NCBI RefSeq assembly: GCF_021538615.1
Contig: NZ_JAJHIZ010000002.1
Span: forward strand, 744,001 to 808,000
Reading direction: 5' to 3'
Source of the DNA: Niabella agricola
GTDB lineage: Bacteria > Bacteroidota > Bacteroidia > Chitinophagales > Chitinophagaceae
Length of the DNA stretch: 64,000 nucleotides
Shown: positions 35,182 through 45,600 of the stretch, one piece after another
Layout of the letters: each line of letters begins with the position of its first letter
Numbering within the stretch: position 1 is the first letter of the stretch
Program-made: the position numbers and the translations under genes
The notes under the pieces: model-generated
What the model was told of the DNA's origin: nothing
Databases searched by the model: none
Seen by the model: the letters and a program-made list of their open reading frames with translations, nothing else

Positions 35182-35730
35182 ATGAGGATACTGAAATCAA
35201 AATGGCTACTTCCTGTGATTGCGGCATTGCTGGCTTTATTTGCTGTTTATCTTATTTTCTTCCGGGCTACCAGGATCGCCTACGTAGATTCCGCTAAACT
35301 GTTGACCGGCTATAATGCCATGGTGGCGGCACGCAGCGAGTTTGAGGCCAAAAAGAAGGTCTGGGAAAGCAATATCGATTCGCTTACCAATGATGTGCGT
35401 AATGCTATCGGGACCTATGAAAAGACGGCGGCCCTGGGTACCGAAAAAGAAAAACAACTCAGCAAAGAGCTGATCGGCACCAAACAAAAGCAGCTCCAGG
35501 ATTACCAGAATGCCATTCGTCAAAATGCGGCGCAGGAAGAGCAACGGCTGAGCCAGTCGGTGTTAACTACGGTGAATGCTTTTCTTTCCCGGTTTGGGAA
35601 GACCCATGGTTATAAAATGATCCTGGTGGCAGCTAATGGAAATATCGCCTATGCCGATCCGGCACTGGATATTACAGATAAGGTAGTGGAGCAGCTAAAT
35701 AAAGAGTATGCGGTGCCGGTTAAAAAATAA
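35182..35730 (+). CDS. Skp/OmpH-like periplasmic chaperone, membrane-anchored
   Basis: 182 residues from the ATG at 35182; a TTG at 35149 is in frame but would add a non-signal leader. One N-terminal membrane helix (about 10-28) is followed by IAYVDSAKLLTGYNAMVAAR, a long charged coiled coil (about 55-130) and a final GYKMILVAANGNIAYADPAL, as in OmpH/Skp. Skp holds unfolded outer-membrane or exported proteins. Here it heads an operon with two giant exported proteins, suggesting a dedicated chaperone. It overlaps the next gene by 23 nt. Confidence 0.87.
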   Translation: MRILKSKWLLPVIAALLALFAVYLIFFRATRIAYVDSAKLLTGYNAMVAARSEFEAKKKVWESNIDSLTNDVRNAIGTYEKTAALGTEKEKQLSKELIGTKQKQLQDYQNAIRQNAAQEEQRLSQSVLTTVNAFLSRFGKTHGYKMILVAANGNIAYADPALDITDKVVEQLNKEYAVPVKK

Positions 35731-36325
35731 GCATTGGCTGGGAATGCTGCTGCTGGGGCTGATGGCCTGCAATGGAAAACCAACGTCCATGAAGCGCCCG
35801 GAGCTGGAGGCGTATATCCGCAATCCCGGGAACGGCCTTCAGGTAGAGCAGGTGGTAAATGGAATAAAGGCACAACTGGTTTATTTCCCGTCTGATTTTT
35901 TAAAAATGCAGGAGAAGGAAGCCAATTCCGGGGCTGACACGATATCTCAAAAAGCAAATACCGCCTACGACAGCATGTATTATTTTAAACTGAAGTACAG
36001 CATCCAGGATAAAGAAGCCATCCGGCAGCTGGGCTCTTTTAACCGGTACAGTGAGATGCTGCAGGTGCTGGCCTTCCGGATGGGGCAATACATTAACCTT
36101 ACCACGCCGGCAAGGGATACGCTGCCGGTAGCGGATTATTTTTTTGATCAAACCTATGGGATGAGCAACGGGAACACGTTACTGCTTTGCTTTCCCAAAT
36201 CCGGCCTGGAACGGGCCGCAGCATTTGATATCAATATTGCGGAATGCGGCTTTGGCACCGGGGCGCTGAAATTCCGCTTTGAGAAGGACGATATAGAAGC
36301 AACGCCACGCCTGGCCGGACTTTGA
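35708..36325 (+). CDS. Lipoprotein in the Rhs operon
   Basis: 205 residues. The signal is LGMLLLGLMACNGK with the lipid Cys at about 21. No domain was recognised; the body is mixed, with EVVNGIKAQLVYFPSDFLKM and a C-terminal FGTGALKFRFEKDDIEATPR. It overlaps the chaperone by 23 nt and precedes the 1934-residue protein by 63 nt. An outer-membrane anchoring or export-helper role is inferred from context only. Confidence 0.8.
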   Translation: MRCRLKNKHWLGMLLLGLMACNGKPTSMKRPELEAYIRNPGNGLQVEQVVNGIKAQLVYFPSDFLKMQEKEANSGADTISQKANTAYDSMYYFKLKYSIQDKEAIRQLGSFNRYSEMLQVLAFRMGQYINLTTPARDTLPVADYFFDQTYGMSNGNTLLLCFPKSGLERAAAFDINIAECGFGTGALKFRFEKDDIEATPRLAGL

Positions 36326-36388
36326 GCCGGGGCAGCCGGACGATGATAAAGGACCGTACGACCATAACTAAAAGAAACAACCAAGAAC

Positions 36389-39300
36389 ATGCCAAGAAGA
36401 ACGCATAGCCAAAAAACCATTGCGGCAACCTTGTTGCTGCTGATGTTGACAAATGTATTTGCGCCTACAGTATCCTATGCCCTTACCGCGGGCCCTACCG
36501 CTCCTGAGGTTACCAGCTTTGAACCCGTGGATACTACGGATCTGGTGAATCTGCAAACCGGTGACTTTACGTATAATATTCCTTTATTGGAAGTCCCGGG
36601 TCCTGATGGAGGGTATCCGCTTGCGTTATCCTATCATGCGGGCATACAGCCCAATGTAGAAGCAAGTTGGGTTGGCTTGGGTTGGACATTAAATCCAGGG
36701 GCTATTAATAGAAGCGTGAACGGGGAGCCTGATGACTGGCACGCTGTTACAAATAACCGGCAGGATTATTATGAAGGGGGCACCACTAAATCTTATAGTG
36801 CCGGTATAACTATCGGTTGGGGCGCGCTGCCGGTGAATGCGAGTGTTGGGCTTACATTTGCCAATGATACATACGATGGCTTCGGACTAGAGGGGTTTCA
36901 AACCGGACTGGATGTCGGTTATTCTTATGATTTGAAGGGAATCGGAAAAGTTGGGGCAAGAGTGGGTATTTCCAACACCCAAGGTGCACATGGGAGTTTG
37001 GGATTGACCAACAGCAAGGTGGGCGTATGGGGTGAGCTGGGGGTAGCAACCAATTTTAAGACGGTTGATGGATCTGTCAGCGGGGGAATCGGCTTTCTTG
37101 AGGCTTCTTTATCTACTTCGGGTGACAGGACGGTATCTATTGCAGGGTTAAATACCTCCCCGTCCGTAAGAACAAGCCAGGATGCGCCTATTCAGACTGA
37201 AGTTAAATCATATGGAATGAATATACCCACCCCCTGGTATTTTTCCGTAAGTCTAGGGTATAGTAAAATGAGGTATTGGATCGACAGGAATGAGTCGATA
37301 AGTGCTTATGGAAGTCTGTATCTGAATGACGGACCGGAAGATGTTAATAATATTTCTTATGATAGCTATTCGCTACTTGAGGATAATCTTACGGCATTTA
37401 TAAGACAACCGGATGCAACAAAACATCAGGGAGGTTCGTTTCCGGAATTTGATAATTACAATGTGCTGGCCCAGGGTATTTCAGGATCGATTCGCCCCTA
37501 TTATTTTCAGGGAAGTCTATTAGATATGAACCGGCTTACAGAAAGTGGCGGCAGATCTGTAAGATTTATGCGGACAATGCCAACGACCTATAACCCAAAA
37601 TTTAGATTTGAAGGTGATTTTTCGAATACCTACCAGCAAAATTATCCCATGTACGGGTCGTCAATTCAATATAATATAACAACAGGTAGCCAACCGCCGC
37701 CATTTGATCCGAATCCCGTTTTTGGCGAACCCGGCAATCCATCTGCCGGTTATAGCCCAACAAATGGGCTGGCAGCTTCGCGAACTGTATCTGTGAATCA
37801 GTTTATAAAACCCAGCAAAGCTGCGGGTTATGACAGGAATGCCCGGTACCGTAGCAGTATGATAGAAGGTTTTTCTGTCACAAATGCTTCCGGGGTAACC
37901 TACCATTACGCGCTTCCTGCATATTGCTGGGGAGAAGAAATAACCCAGCACAAGCTGGATGAATCGCGGGGTGTTTTTTTAAACAGGAGTAGTAAACCCG
38001 GTTCGTATGCCTATTCGTGGTACCTGACTACTATTACCGGGCCCGATTTTGTAGATAGAAACGGCAATAATATTGCTGATGACCAGGACTGGGGATATTG
38101 GGTGAACTTCGAATACGGAAAATGGTCGAATAACTATAGCTGGAGAAACCCTGCAGAGGGCGCACATAAAGATGAAGATGAACAATGGGAGAATTGCTCA
38201 ATGGGTAAAAAAGAAGTGTATTTTCTTAATTCGATAAGGACCAGATCACATGTTGCATTATTTGAAAAAAGTATCCGGAATGATGGAAAAAGCTCTTCTC
38301 CGGAAATTTTTGAGCAATTCGGAGGTACTGGCAATAATAAATATAAATATAAAAATGAGGGGGTATTTAACTTTAATAGTACGCAGAACCTCAAATTAGA
38401 TCGGATTTATTTGTTGAATGCTTCGGATGCTCAGGTTGTTAATGAAGCTTCTGCAGCTAATAATCCTTATTATGTTGCACAGCGGAATAATAGTTTATAT
38501 ACCGAATGTGAGCTTCCCCAGAATGTTTTGGATAAGTCGGATGTTGATGCAGCAGGCCGGCAGACGATTGAGGACAAATCAATTAGAGTTATTGATTTTA
38601 AATATGATTATTCGCTTTGTAAGAGAACTGCAAATAGCTTTGATGCCATTAGCGGCTCATCTGTAAAAACGGGGAAATTGACACTGAATAAGCTCAGCTT
38701 TCTTGGTAAGGGCGGGCATAGTGTGCTGCCTGCAACCTCGTTTGAATATGACTTGCCCCTGAAAATAGTAAAAGGAAGTGTAATAAACGGGGCCTATGAA
38801 CCCCAGCCCAAGGTCCCAGAACTAGGGGATATCCTCGTTACGAATGATGCGACTGAACAGTATGCGGGTGTTGTAGTAAGACTGGAACCCCAGCCACAGG
38901 GGAATTATAAATACATTTTGAAGGGCGGCGAGGTAGCCATCGACGATAATAAGACCTATAAAGTAACAAAGAATCCTCCTTATAATAAGAGCTTTTATGA
39001 TAATTGGGGCATGTTTAGAGGATATTTTGACCCGTCACTGGGATATAAAAATGAAAACCTGGCGCGAATGGTTGATCCCGCGGCTGCGAAATGTGCAGAT
39101 GCATGGAGTTTACGGAAGATAAGTACACCACAGGGGGGCAATATTTCCGTGAGCTACGAGCCAGACGACTATGGCGCTACGGCATTCGATAACAGTCCTA
39201 GTTTTATTCTATCCAATTTGTCTGATTTTAGCTTTGACAACAACAATAATCAGTATGGTTCTTTTTATTGCACTGTACAATCAGAAGGCTACAATTTAAA

Positions 39301-42193
39301 AGATTTTATTAAAGAAGGCGACCGGGTTAGATTTTCTATTTTAACCAGGGAACGCCAGGAATCCGGAGGAAGCGTTGTGGATATTCCCAGCAGTGATATT
39401 CTTGAAGGAACCATCACCGGTCTTAATTTTGCAACGGGTACATTCAGAATGACCAATGTGGACCGCCAACTATTCGTGCTTCGAAGTAGCACGGTGAAGT
39501 ATATTAAGCTGGTTACAGGAAACCTTTATACCAGTCAAAATAAGGTAAAATATGGAGGAGGATTAAGAGTCGCGAAAATCTCCGTCGGTGATAATAGTGG
39601 GTCGATAGCAGAAACAAAATATGCTTACAGGGAAACAGGAGATGTAATGAAAAGCTCCGGCGTAACCTCGTATGAGCCCACAATTTTCCCCATCGGAGAC
39701 TGGGCTCAAATCAATGCGGTTACCTATCCCAGGCCCTGGGGAGCGGATGAGGATCATGAAAAGGTTGCTTACTTTGAACAAATAAAACAGGTTTATAAAG
39801 AGCGCCTGTATAGGAATATTGACCGGCTTTATTTAATAGCAAGGGAATTGCCTTCGCCCGGAGTAATGTATCAATACGTTACGGTTACAAATAGCGTTAA
39901 AGATAATGCTACCAATACAGAAAGGATTGTTCCTTCTAAGAGAGTATACCAATTCGAAGTGCCACGGGAAAATATGGTTGACCGGCAAGTGGCGGCTGTA
40001 CAGGAGAGCAACATCTCTGTACAAGAAGATTATCATCTTTTTGGGGATCATGACCCACATACATTCCACCAGCGTGCTGCAAATATTGTAATAAAAAAGT
40101 TCACAAGCGCAATTGGCAATTTAAAGCGTGTGATAGATTATGATAACACGGGTAAGAAACTAAGTGAAACGATCAATCATTATTTGCATGACGGATTGGA
40201 AAATTTACCAGCCAGTACTATTTTCGATCAATATAAATCGCGGTTAAGTAATTTTAAATACCAGGGATACTTGCAGGAGCGGAACTCCCAGGTGAAAATG
40301 GTCTATACGCCGGGATACAGAACTGATGTGCTGTCAACATTAAGCGGCCGGGAAGATTATCCGTGTATTTCCACGGGCACAACGGTTATTAATTATGTAA
40401 ATGGTACCAAAACGGTTCAGCAGAATCTTGGGTTTGATTTTTATAGTGGAGCAGTAACCAAAACCTTAAGCATAGATGCAGATGGTAACCGGTTTATGGA
40501 TAGTACAACGCCAGCATACCGGATTTATCCGGAAATGGGTGTAAAAGCCAGTAATAGCGCTAATAAAAACATGTTGACGCAGGTTGCTGCCAACTACTCT
40601 TTTATTGTAAATGCCTCCAACAATGTGTTGGGATTAAAGGCTGCTTCAATTAATACATGGAGTAACAGTGCAAATGTGTTGGATCCCAATTACACGGTAC
40701 TTCAGCAAAATGGAGGAGCAAATGGCAACGTGTGGCGCCCCCGGATGACGTATACCTGGGCCCCGGAAGGACAATCGCAAAATGGAGCGACCGCAATTGG
40801 GTTGTTCGTTGGGTTTAACTGGAGTAGCCAGGACGACCCGCAAACCCAAAATACCGGATGGATCAAAACCGGGCAAGTGACTTTATATGACGTTTTTTCG
40901 CATGCCCTGGAGGCCTCCGATATTAATAGTCAATTTGCCGCTACAAAAATGGGATATAATCATAGTAAAGTGATGATTAATGGCGGGCCAGCCCGTTATG
41001 CGGAGCTTGCGTATAGTGGTGCCGAAGACAATCCTGTAAACAGCAAATTTAATGGCGACATTAACATGGGTAGTGCAATTCAGGAAACAGCCCCGGTTTA
41101 TGTACATACCGGCTCAAAAAGCGTTAAGCTAAATAGTGGACAAACCGGGTTTAGCTATACAGTACCTATTGGCAGCAACGGCCCCTCGAGTACGGAAATA
41201 GATCCTGCCCGGGATTATTTTGCCAGTGTATGGATCAAATCCGGAAACGGAACCCTGGTGAGTAATGCGGGGCTCTATTACAGTAAAGGCGGAACTCCCG
41301 TTTATGGAACAGTTTCCTCCGCCAATCCTGCCGGCTGGCAGCTGGCTACACTTAAGATACCAGCAGCAGCATTAAACGGGGGCGGAACGTTAACCGTAGG
41401 TTGTTATAATAATGAAAATGGGAATATCATTTATCTTGACGATCTCCGATTTCATCCCTTAAATGCCGGGGTAAACTCCTATGTATATGATAACTTTACC
41501 GGGGAACTAGCGTATATACTGGATGACAATAACTTCTTTACAAAATTTGAATACGATGACGCCGGACGGCTTATAAAAACATATCGGGAAACAATGGTTA
41601 ACGGCTCCAGGCCTGTAAGTGAATTTCAATATCATTATCCGCAATTTCTGTATAAGAATGATGCAATTGTAAACGAATCATTTACAAAAAATGATTGCCA
41701 GGGAACAAATGTTACCGGTTCCTCAATATTGATTAATATTCCGGAGGGGCAGTTTACTTCTTCAAATTCAAAAGAAGAAGCGAATCTGCAGGCCAGGGCA
41801 TACGCACAGCAACAGGCCAATCAGCAGGGCACCTGTAACGGCGTATATGTACGGATTGAATATGAAGAATATTATGATCTTGGGGGCTACGACGAATACA
41901 TGACTTCGGCGTACCCGTATATAAGGGCGTATAAAGATGCTGCGTGTACCATTCCATACACCGGTTCCGTTACTGTTTCTTATAGAGCGCAGAGCCAGAC
42001 ATCGGTATATACCTCCGGCGATGCAACCCGGTGCACAGACCGGCGGGCAAATCCTCAGGTAATCACCGTGACGTTCAATAAGGCATTCTTAATTGGAGGA
42101 GGTGTTAAGGAACTTATCAGTTATACCTTATATAATCCTGAAACATCGGAGGCTATTTGTAATACCTCTACTTATTTTGAAATTGTTAATTAA
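36389..42193 (+). CDS. Giant SpvB/YD-type surface protein with DUF5977-like region
   Basis: 1934 residues with a signal peptide (about 1-32). It opens with the Bacteroidota YD-shell start: NLQTGDFTYNIPLLEVPGPD, YPLALSYHAGI, SWVGLGWTLNPGAINR. The middle is long, beta-rich and repetitive. Near 1763 a DUF5977-like piece occurs (FTKNDCQGTNVTGSSILIN, then EEANLQARAYAQQQANQQG). There is no Rhs core DPxG end and no toxin tip. It may act as a TcB-like shell half for the Rhs protein two genes on, or as a separate surface fibre. It is the likely functional relative of the broken 33382 gene. Confidence 0.85.
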   Translation: MPRRTHSQKTIAATLLLLMLTNVFAPTVSYALTAGPTAPEVTSFEPVDTTDLVNLQTGDFTYNIPLLEVPGPDGGYPLALSYHAGIQPNVEASWVGLGWTLNPGAINRSVNGEPDDWHAVTNNRQDYYEGGTTKSYSAGITIGWGALPVNASVGLTFANDTYDGFGLEGFQTGLDVGYSYDLKGIGKVGARVGISNTQGAHGSLGLTNSKVGVWGELGVATNFKTVDGSVSGGIGFLEASLSTSGDRTVSIAGLNTSPSVRTSQDAPIQTEVKSYGMNIPTPWYFSVSLGYSKMRYWIDRNESISAYGSLYLNDGPEDVNNISYDSYSLLEDNLTAFIRQPDATKHQGGSFPEFDNYNVLAQGISGSIRPYYFQGSLLDMNRLTESGGRSVRFMRTMPTTYNPKFRFEGDFSNTYQQNYPMYGSSIQYNITTGSQPPPFDPNPVFGEPGNPSAGYSPTNGLAASRTVSVNQFIKPSKAAGYDRNARYRSSMIEGFSVTNASGVTYHYALPAYCWGEEITQHKLDESRGVFLNRSSKPGSYAYSWYLTTITGPDFVDRNGNNIADDQDWGYWVNFEYGKWSNNYSWRNPAEGAHKDEDEQWENCSMGKKEVYFLNSIRTRSHVALFEKSIRNDGKSSSPEIFEQFGGTGNNKYKYKNEGVFNFNSTQNLKLDRIYLLNASDAQVVNEASAANNPYYVAQRNNSLYTECELPQNVLDKSDVDAAGRQTIEDKSIRVIDFKYDYSLCKRTANSFDAISGSSVKTGKLTLNKLSFLGKGGHSVLPATSFEYDLPLKIVKGSVINGAYEPQPKVPELGDILVTNDATEQYAGVVVRLEPQPQGNYKYILKGGEVAIDDNKTYKVTKNPPYNKSFYDNWGMFRGYFDPSLGYKNENLARMVDPAAAKCADAWSLRKISTPQGGNISVSYEPDDYGATAFDNSPSFILSNLSDFSFDNNNNQYGSFYCTVQSEGYNLKDFIKEGDRVRFSILTRERQESGGSVVDIPSSDILEGTITGLNFATGTFRMTNVDRQLFVLRSSTVKYIKLVTGNLYTSQNKVKYGGGLRVAKISVGDNSGSIAETKYAYRETGDVMKSSGVTSYEPTIFPIGDWAQINAVTYPRPWGADEDHEKVAYFEQIKQVYKERLYRNIDRLYLIARELPSPGVMYQYVTVTNSVKDNATNTERIVPSKRVYQFEVPRENMVDRQVAAVQESNISVQEDYHLFGDHDPHTFHQRAANIVIKKFTSAIGNLKRVIDYDNTGKKLSETINHYLHDGLENLPASTIFDQYKSRLSNFKYQGYLQERNSQVKMVYTPGYRTDVLSTLSGREDYPCISTGTTVINYVNGTKTVQQNLGFDFYSGAVTKTLSIDADGNRFMDSTTPAYRIYPEMGVKASNSANKNMLTQVAANYSFIVNASNNVLGLKAASINTWSNSANVLDPNYTVLQQNGGANGNVWRPRMTYTWAPEGQSQNGATAIGLFVGFNWSSQDDPQTQNTGWIKTGQVTLYDVFSHALEASDINSQFAATKMGYNHSKVMINGGPARYAELAYSGAEDNPVNSKFNGDINMGSAIQETAPVYVHTGSKSVKLNSGQTGFSYTVPIGSNGPSSTEIDPARDYFASVWIKSGNGTLVSNAGLYYSKGGTPVYGTVSSANPAGWQLATLKIPAAALNGGGTLTVGCYNNENGNIIYLDDLRFHPLNAGVNSYVYDNFTGELAYILDDNNFFTKFEYDDAGRLIKTYRETMVNGSRPVSEFQYHYPQFLYKNDAIVNESFTKNDCQGTNVTGSSILINIPEGQFTSSNSKEEANLQARAYAQQQANQQGTCNGVYVRIEYEEYYDLGGYDEYMTSAYPYIRAYKDAACTIPYTGSVTVSYRAQSQTSVYTSGDATRCTDRRANPQVITVTFNKAFLIGGGVKELISYTLYNPETSEAICNTSTYFEIVN

Positions 42194-42198
42194 CGACT

Positions 42199-42579
42199 AT
42201 GTATTATAAACACGTTATTTGCTTCGCCCTTGTCATCTTCCTGAATAATAATTTGTATAGTCAAAATAGCCTCAGGGAGTATCAGGCGACAACGGTGAAA
42301 AAAAATACCGAGGGTTTTGGAAAATACCTGGGCTTGAGTAACGAGCAAAAACAACAGTTTGAGAAAACGGAAACCGAGTTTTTTACGCGGTTGACGAATT
42401 TAAAACCTGGCGGAAGTCCGGAACTCGCTGAGCAATGGAAAAAACAGGAGCTAAAGAAAATTTTATCGCAGGAGCAGTTTGATAAATATATAAAAAGGCA
42501 AAAGATGATTGATGAGCTGATGGGAGCATATCAAAAAAAGCCCAGGGAATCAACGCCGGTTTTTATTAAAAACCGATAG
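42199..42579 (+). CDS. Small secreted helical protein
   Basis: 126 residues with a signal peptide (about 1-21). The mature part is helical and charged: GKYLGLSNEQKQQFEKTETE, EQWKKQELKKILSQEQFDKY, reminiscent of Spy/periheme-type periplasmic helical proteins in spacing. It starts 5 nt after the giant protein and 30 nt before the Rhs gene, so it belongs to the operon. It may be a second chaperone. Confidence 0.8.
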   Translation: MYYKHVICFALVIFLNNNLYSQNSLREYQATTVKKNTEGFGKYLGLSNEQKQQFEKTETEFFTRLTNLKPGGSPELAEQWKKQELKKILSQEQFDKYIKRQKMIDELMGAYQKKPRESTPVFIKNR

Positions 42580-42609
42580 TACATTCATTTAATGACTAAC
42601 ATGTAGCCC

Positions 42610-45600
42610 ATGAATAAAAAAATCCTTTTGTGCACCTGGCTTGTCATGCTTTCGCTGATGATGAGCGCACAGCAAACAAGTAACAGTTTACCTTGGATCC
42701 ATACCAAAAATCTGAAGGCAAATAACACTGCTAACGGAGAAGAACGTATCTATTTTGATAATACGGGAAAGGTTATTCAATCCCAGGCAAAGAATATAAC
42801 TACGGATACGACCCTGGTATCGCAGACTATTTATGATGCGTATGACCGTCCGGCCATTACTACAATGTCTGCACCTGCTGGAACTGGCTTCGAATATCGG
42901 AACAATTTTGTAACCGATGCGACCGGGAAACCATATGACCATACCAATTTCGACGACGCCAAAACCGATAGCCCGGATGCAGTGGGCGTTCAACCGGGAA
43001 CACTTGGCTGGTATTATAGCAGTGGTAATATAAAAGAATTAAGGGTTCCGACTACCGGTTATCCTTATTCCCGTACAGATTTTTATAGGGATGGCACCGG
43101 CAACGCCAAACGAACCGCAGGTCCGGGAGATGCCTATAAGATGGGCACAAACAGGGATATGAGCAGCTATATCGCCCCGGTGCAGAATGAACTCAATCAT
43201 TACCTGCAGATCCGGAATAAATACTTTGCAGAGGCAGAACTGGGAGCGATGCCAACAAGTCTGGCCGGCAAAGCATTTCAGTCGGTAGCAAAAGATGTAA
43301 ACGGAAAAGAGCAGATATCCATAACAGATCAGGATGGGAAAGTATTAATGACGGCATTGCCCGGCTCCGAACTGACCGTAACGCATGCTGTAACCATTGG
43401 AGGTGTTGTGGATTATGTGTATTACTCCAACAATGATTACGTAGGAACCGCATTGCAGTCGGTTTCGGTAAATGGCGGAAATATAAAGATATATACAAGC
43501 AGTAACGGAGATCCGAATGGACCCTGGTTGCAGGTTTATAACGGGCCGGCAGCGGATATTGCTGGTCTTGGAATGATCATTTATAAGCCGGAAATATTTA
43601 AAATTGAATCAGACGTTCCTTTTACCATCAACTATGATGCGTCGGGTACAACCAGCACTCCGGTTTGCAGGGGGTGTGCTGCGCAATTAGGAAAAGAAAG
43701 GGCCAGTGCGCTGTATTATTTTAAGGTACTGGCAGATGCACCGGTACAGGTTTCCGGATCCGATTATACCTTGTTTGATATGAAGACCGAACAACCGGTC
43801 ACCGGTTTTTCGGGAAATGGTATGCTGCCCAAGGGGTATTATAAGCTTGTAAATAATAATAATTTTTATAATGTTTCGTTAACCTATACAAATTCGTATT
43901 CCGATATTTCCTATACCTTTTACAACCAGCTCGGTCAGGCCGTTGCTTCCATAGATCCGGAAGGGGTATCTAAACTGATTGCGAATCCAAATGCCTATGC
44001 CACAAAGAATGATATCCCGTTTTTGTCGACCAGCGAATACAACCTGCGCGGGCAGCTCATTGCCGCAACCAGCTCCGATGGTGCGCGGTCGGAGTTTATT
44101 TACCGCCGGGACGGCAAACTGCGGTTTTCCCAAAATGCCAAACAGCGGCCCCTGGGCTGGTTCTCTTATACCAATTATGACCCATGGGGTCGGGCTATTG
44201 AAAGCGGGGAGTACCATCCCAACGGAGACGTGACCTTTAACGGGCTCAAAACAAATACTGCAGTTCTGGAAAACAAGACCCTGCAGGGTGGATTGTCGGC
44301 CGGAACGAAGGTGGATTGGACCCGTACTACCTATGATGTGGAGGATAATACGCATTCCCTATCCGGTTATACGCAGACTTTTGTCAGAGGCGGGGTCAGT
44401 ACTACGGAAGGGCCGGACAGCAAGACCTGGTACAGCTATGATGAGCAGGGCCGCAGTACCTGGACGATCAAGCGGATCAGGGCCATGGACAATGGAAACG
44501 ATAAATATTTTACAGAGGACTACCTGTATGACAGCGAAGGCAATTTAACTAAAACTATTTTCCAGAAGAATGTATCCGCAGAAACCTTTGTACAGTATTA
44601 CGAGTATGATGCGGACGAACGTCTTTCTAAAGCCTATACCAATACCACGGATAATGCCGGAACTAAAATACTACAGGCCAAACTGGATTATTTCCTGCAT
44701 GGGCCGGTAAAGCGCATGGAGATCGGGGGCAATCTCCAGGGGATCGATTACACCTACACCCTCGACGGAAAACTGAAGGCCATTAATCATAGTAAGAAGG
44801 GCATGGACCCGGGTAAGGATGGGATGACGGGAGATCATTCCGGGTTTTTACCAGATGCCTTTGGGGAGGTGCTGGAATATTACGACGGCGATTTTACCAG
44901 TAATACGCTCATCGGCAGCAATACCAGCGGTTCCTCCGGTTCGGCCGTTTATGCCGACCTGCAGGTAAGCAGCCACGATCCGCAAACGACAGTATACAAG
45001 GCCACCAATAGTATTACCTTTTTACCGGGGTTCAACAGCAATGGCAACAGCTTCAGCACCCAGCTGGGCATGCCAGCCTCCGGCGGAACGGAAGACGGCT
45101 CTACGCCGGCCACCAATATCAGCATCGCCATCAATGACGGAACACCCGCTCAATACGGCGGGCAGATCCGGGGCATGAGCTGGTTCAGTAAAAAGACGGC
45201 CATGGCAGGTGTGGCGGAAACGCCCAATATGTATGCGTATAAATACGACAACAAATACCGCTTTCATACTGCCACCTGGGGCGGCATCAGCAATAATGCG
45301 TTTAGCCCGCAGCTGGGCGTAAACAACGAGACCATTCCTGACCAGACCGGCTACGACAAGCATGGAAATATTAAGAACCTGAGCCGCACGGATGCGGCCG
45401 GCACCACGGTTGATAACTTTCAATACAATTATACGGCCAATACGAACCGGCTGGAAAGCATTACCCAGCAAACCACCGGGCAAACCTATGCCAGCTACCA
45501 GTATGATGCATTGGGGCAGCTGATTGCGGAAGTGCCCGGTCCTGCTTATGGAACGGCCCCGGCCAAATACATCGACTATAATGTATCCGGACTGGTAACG

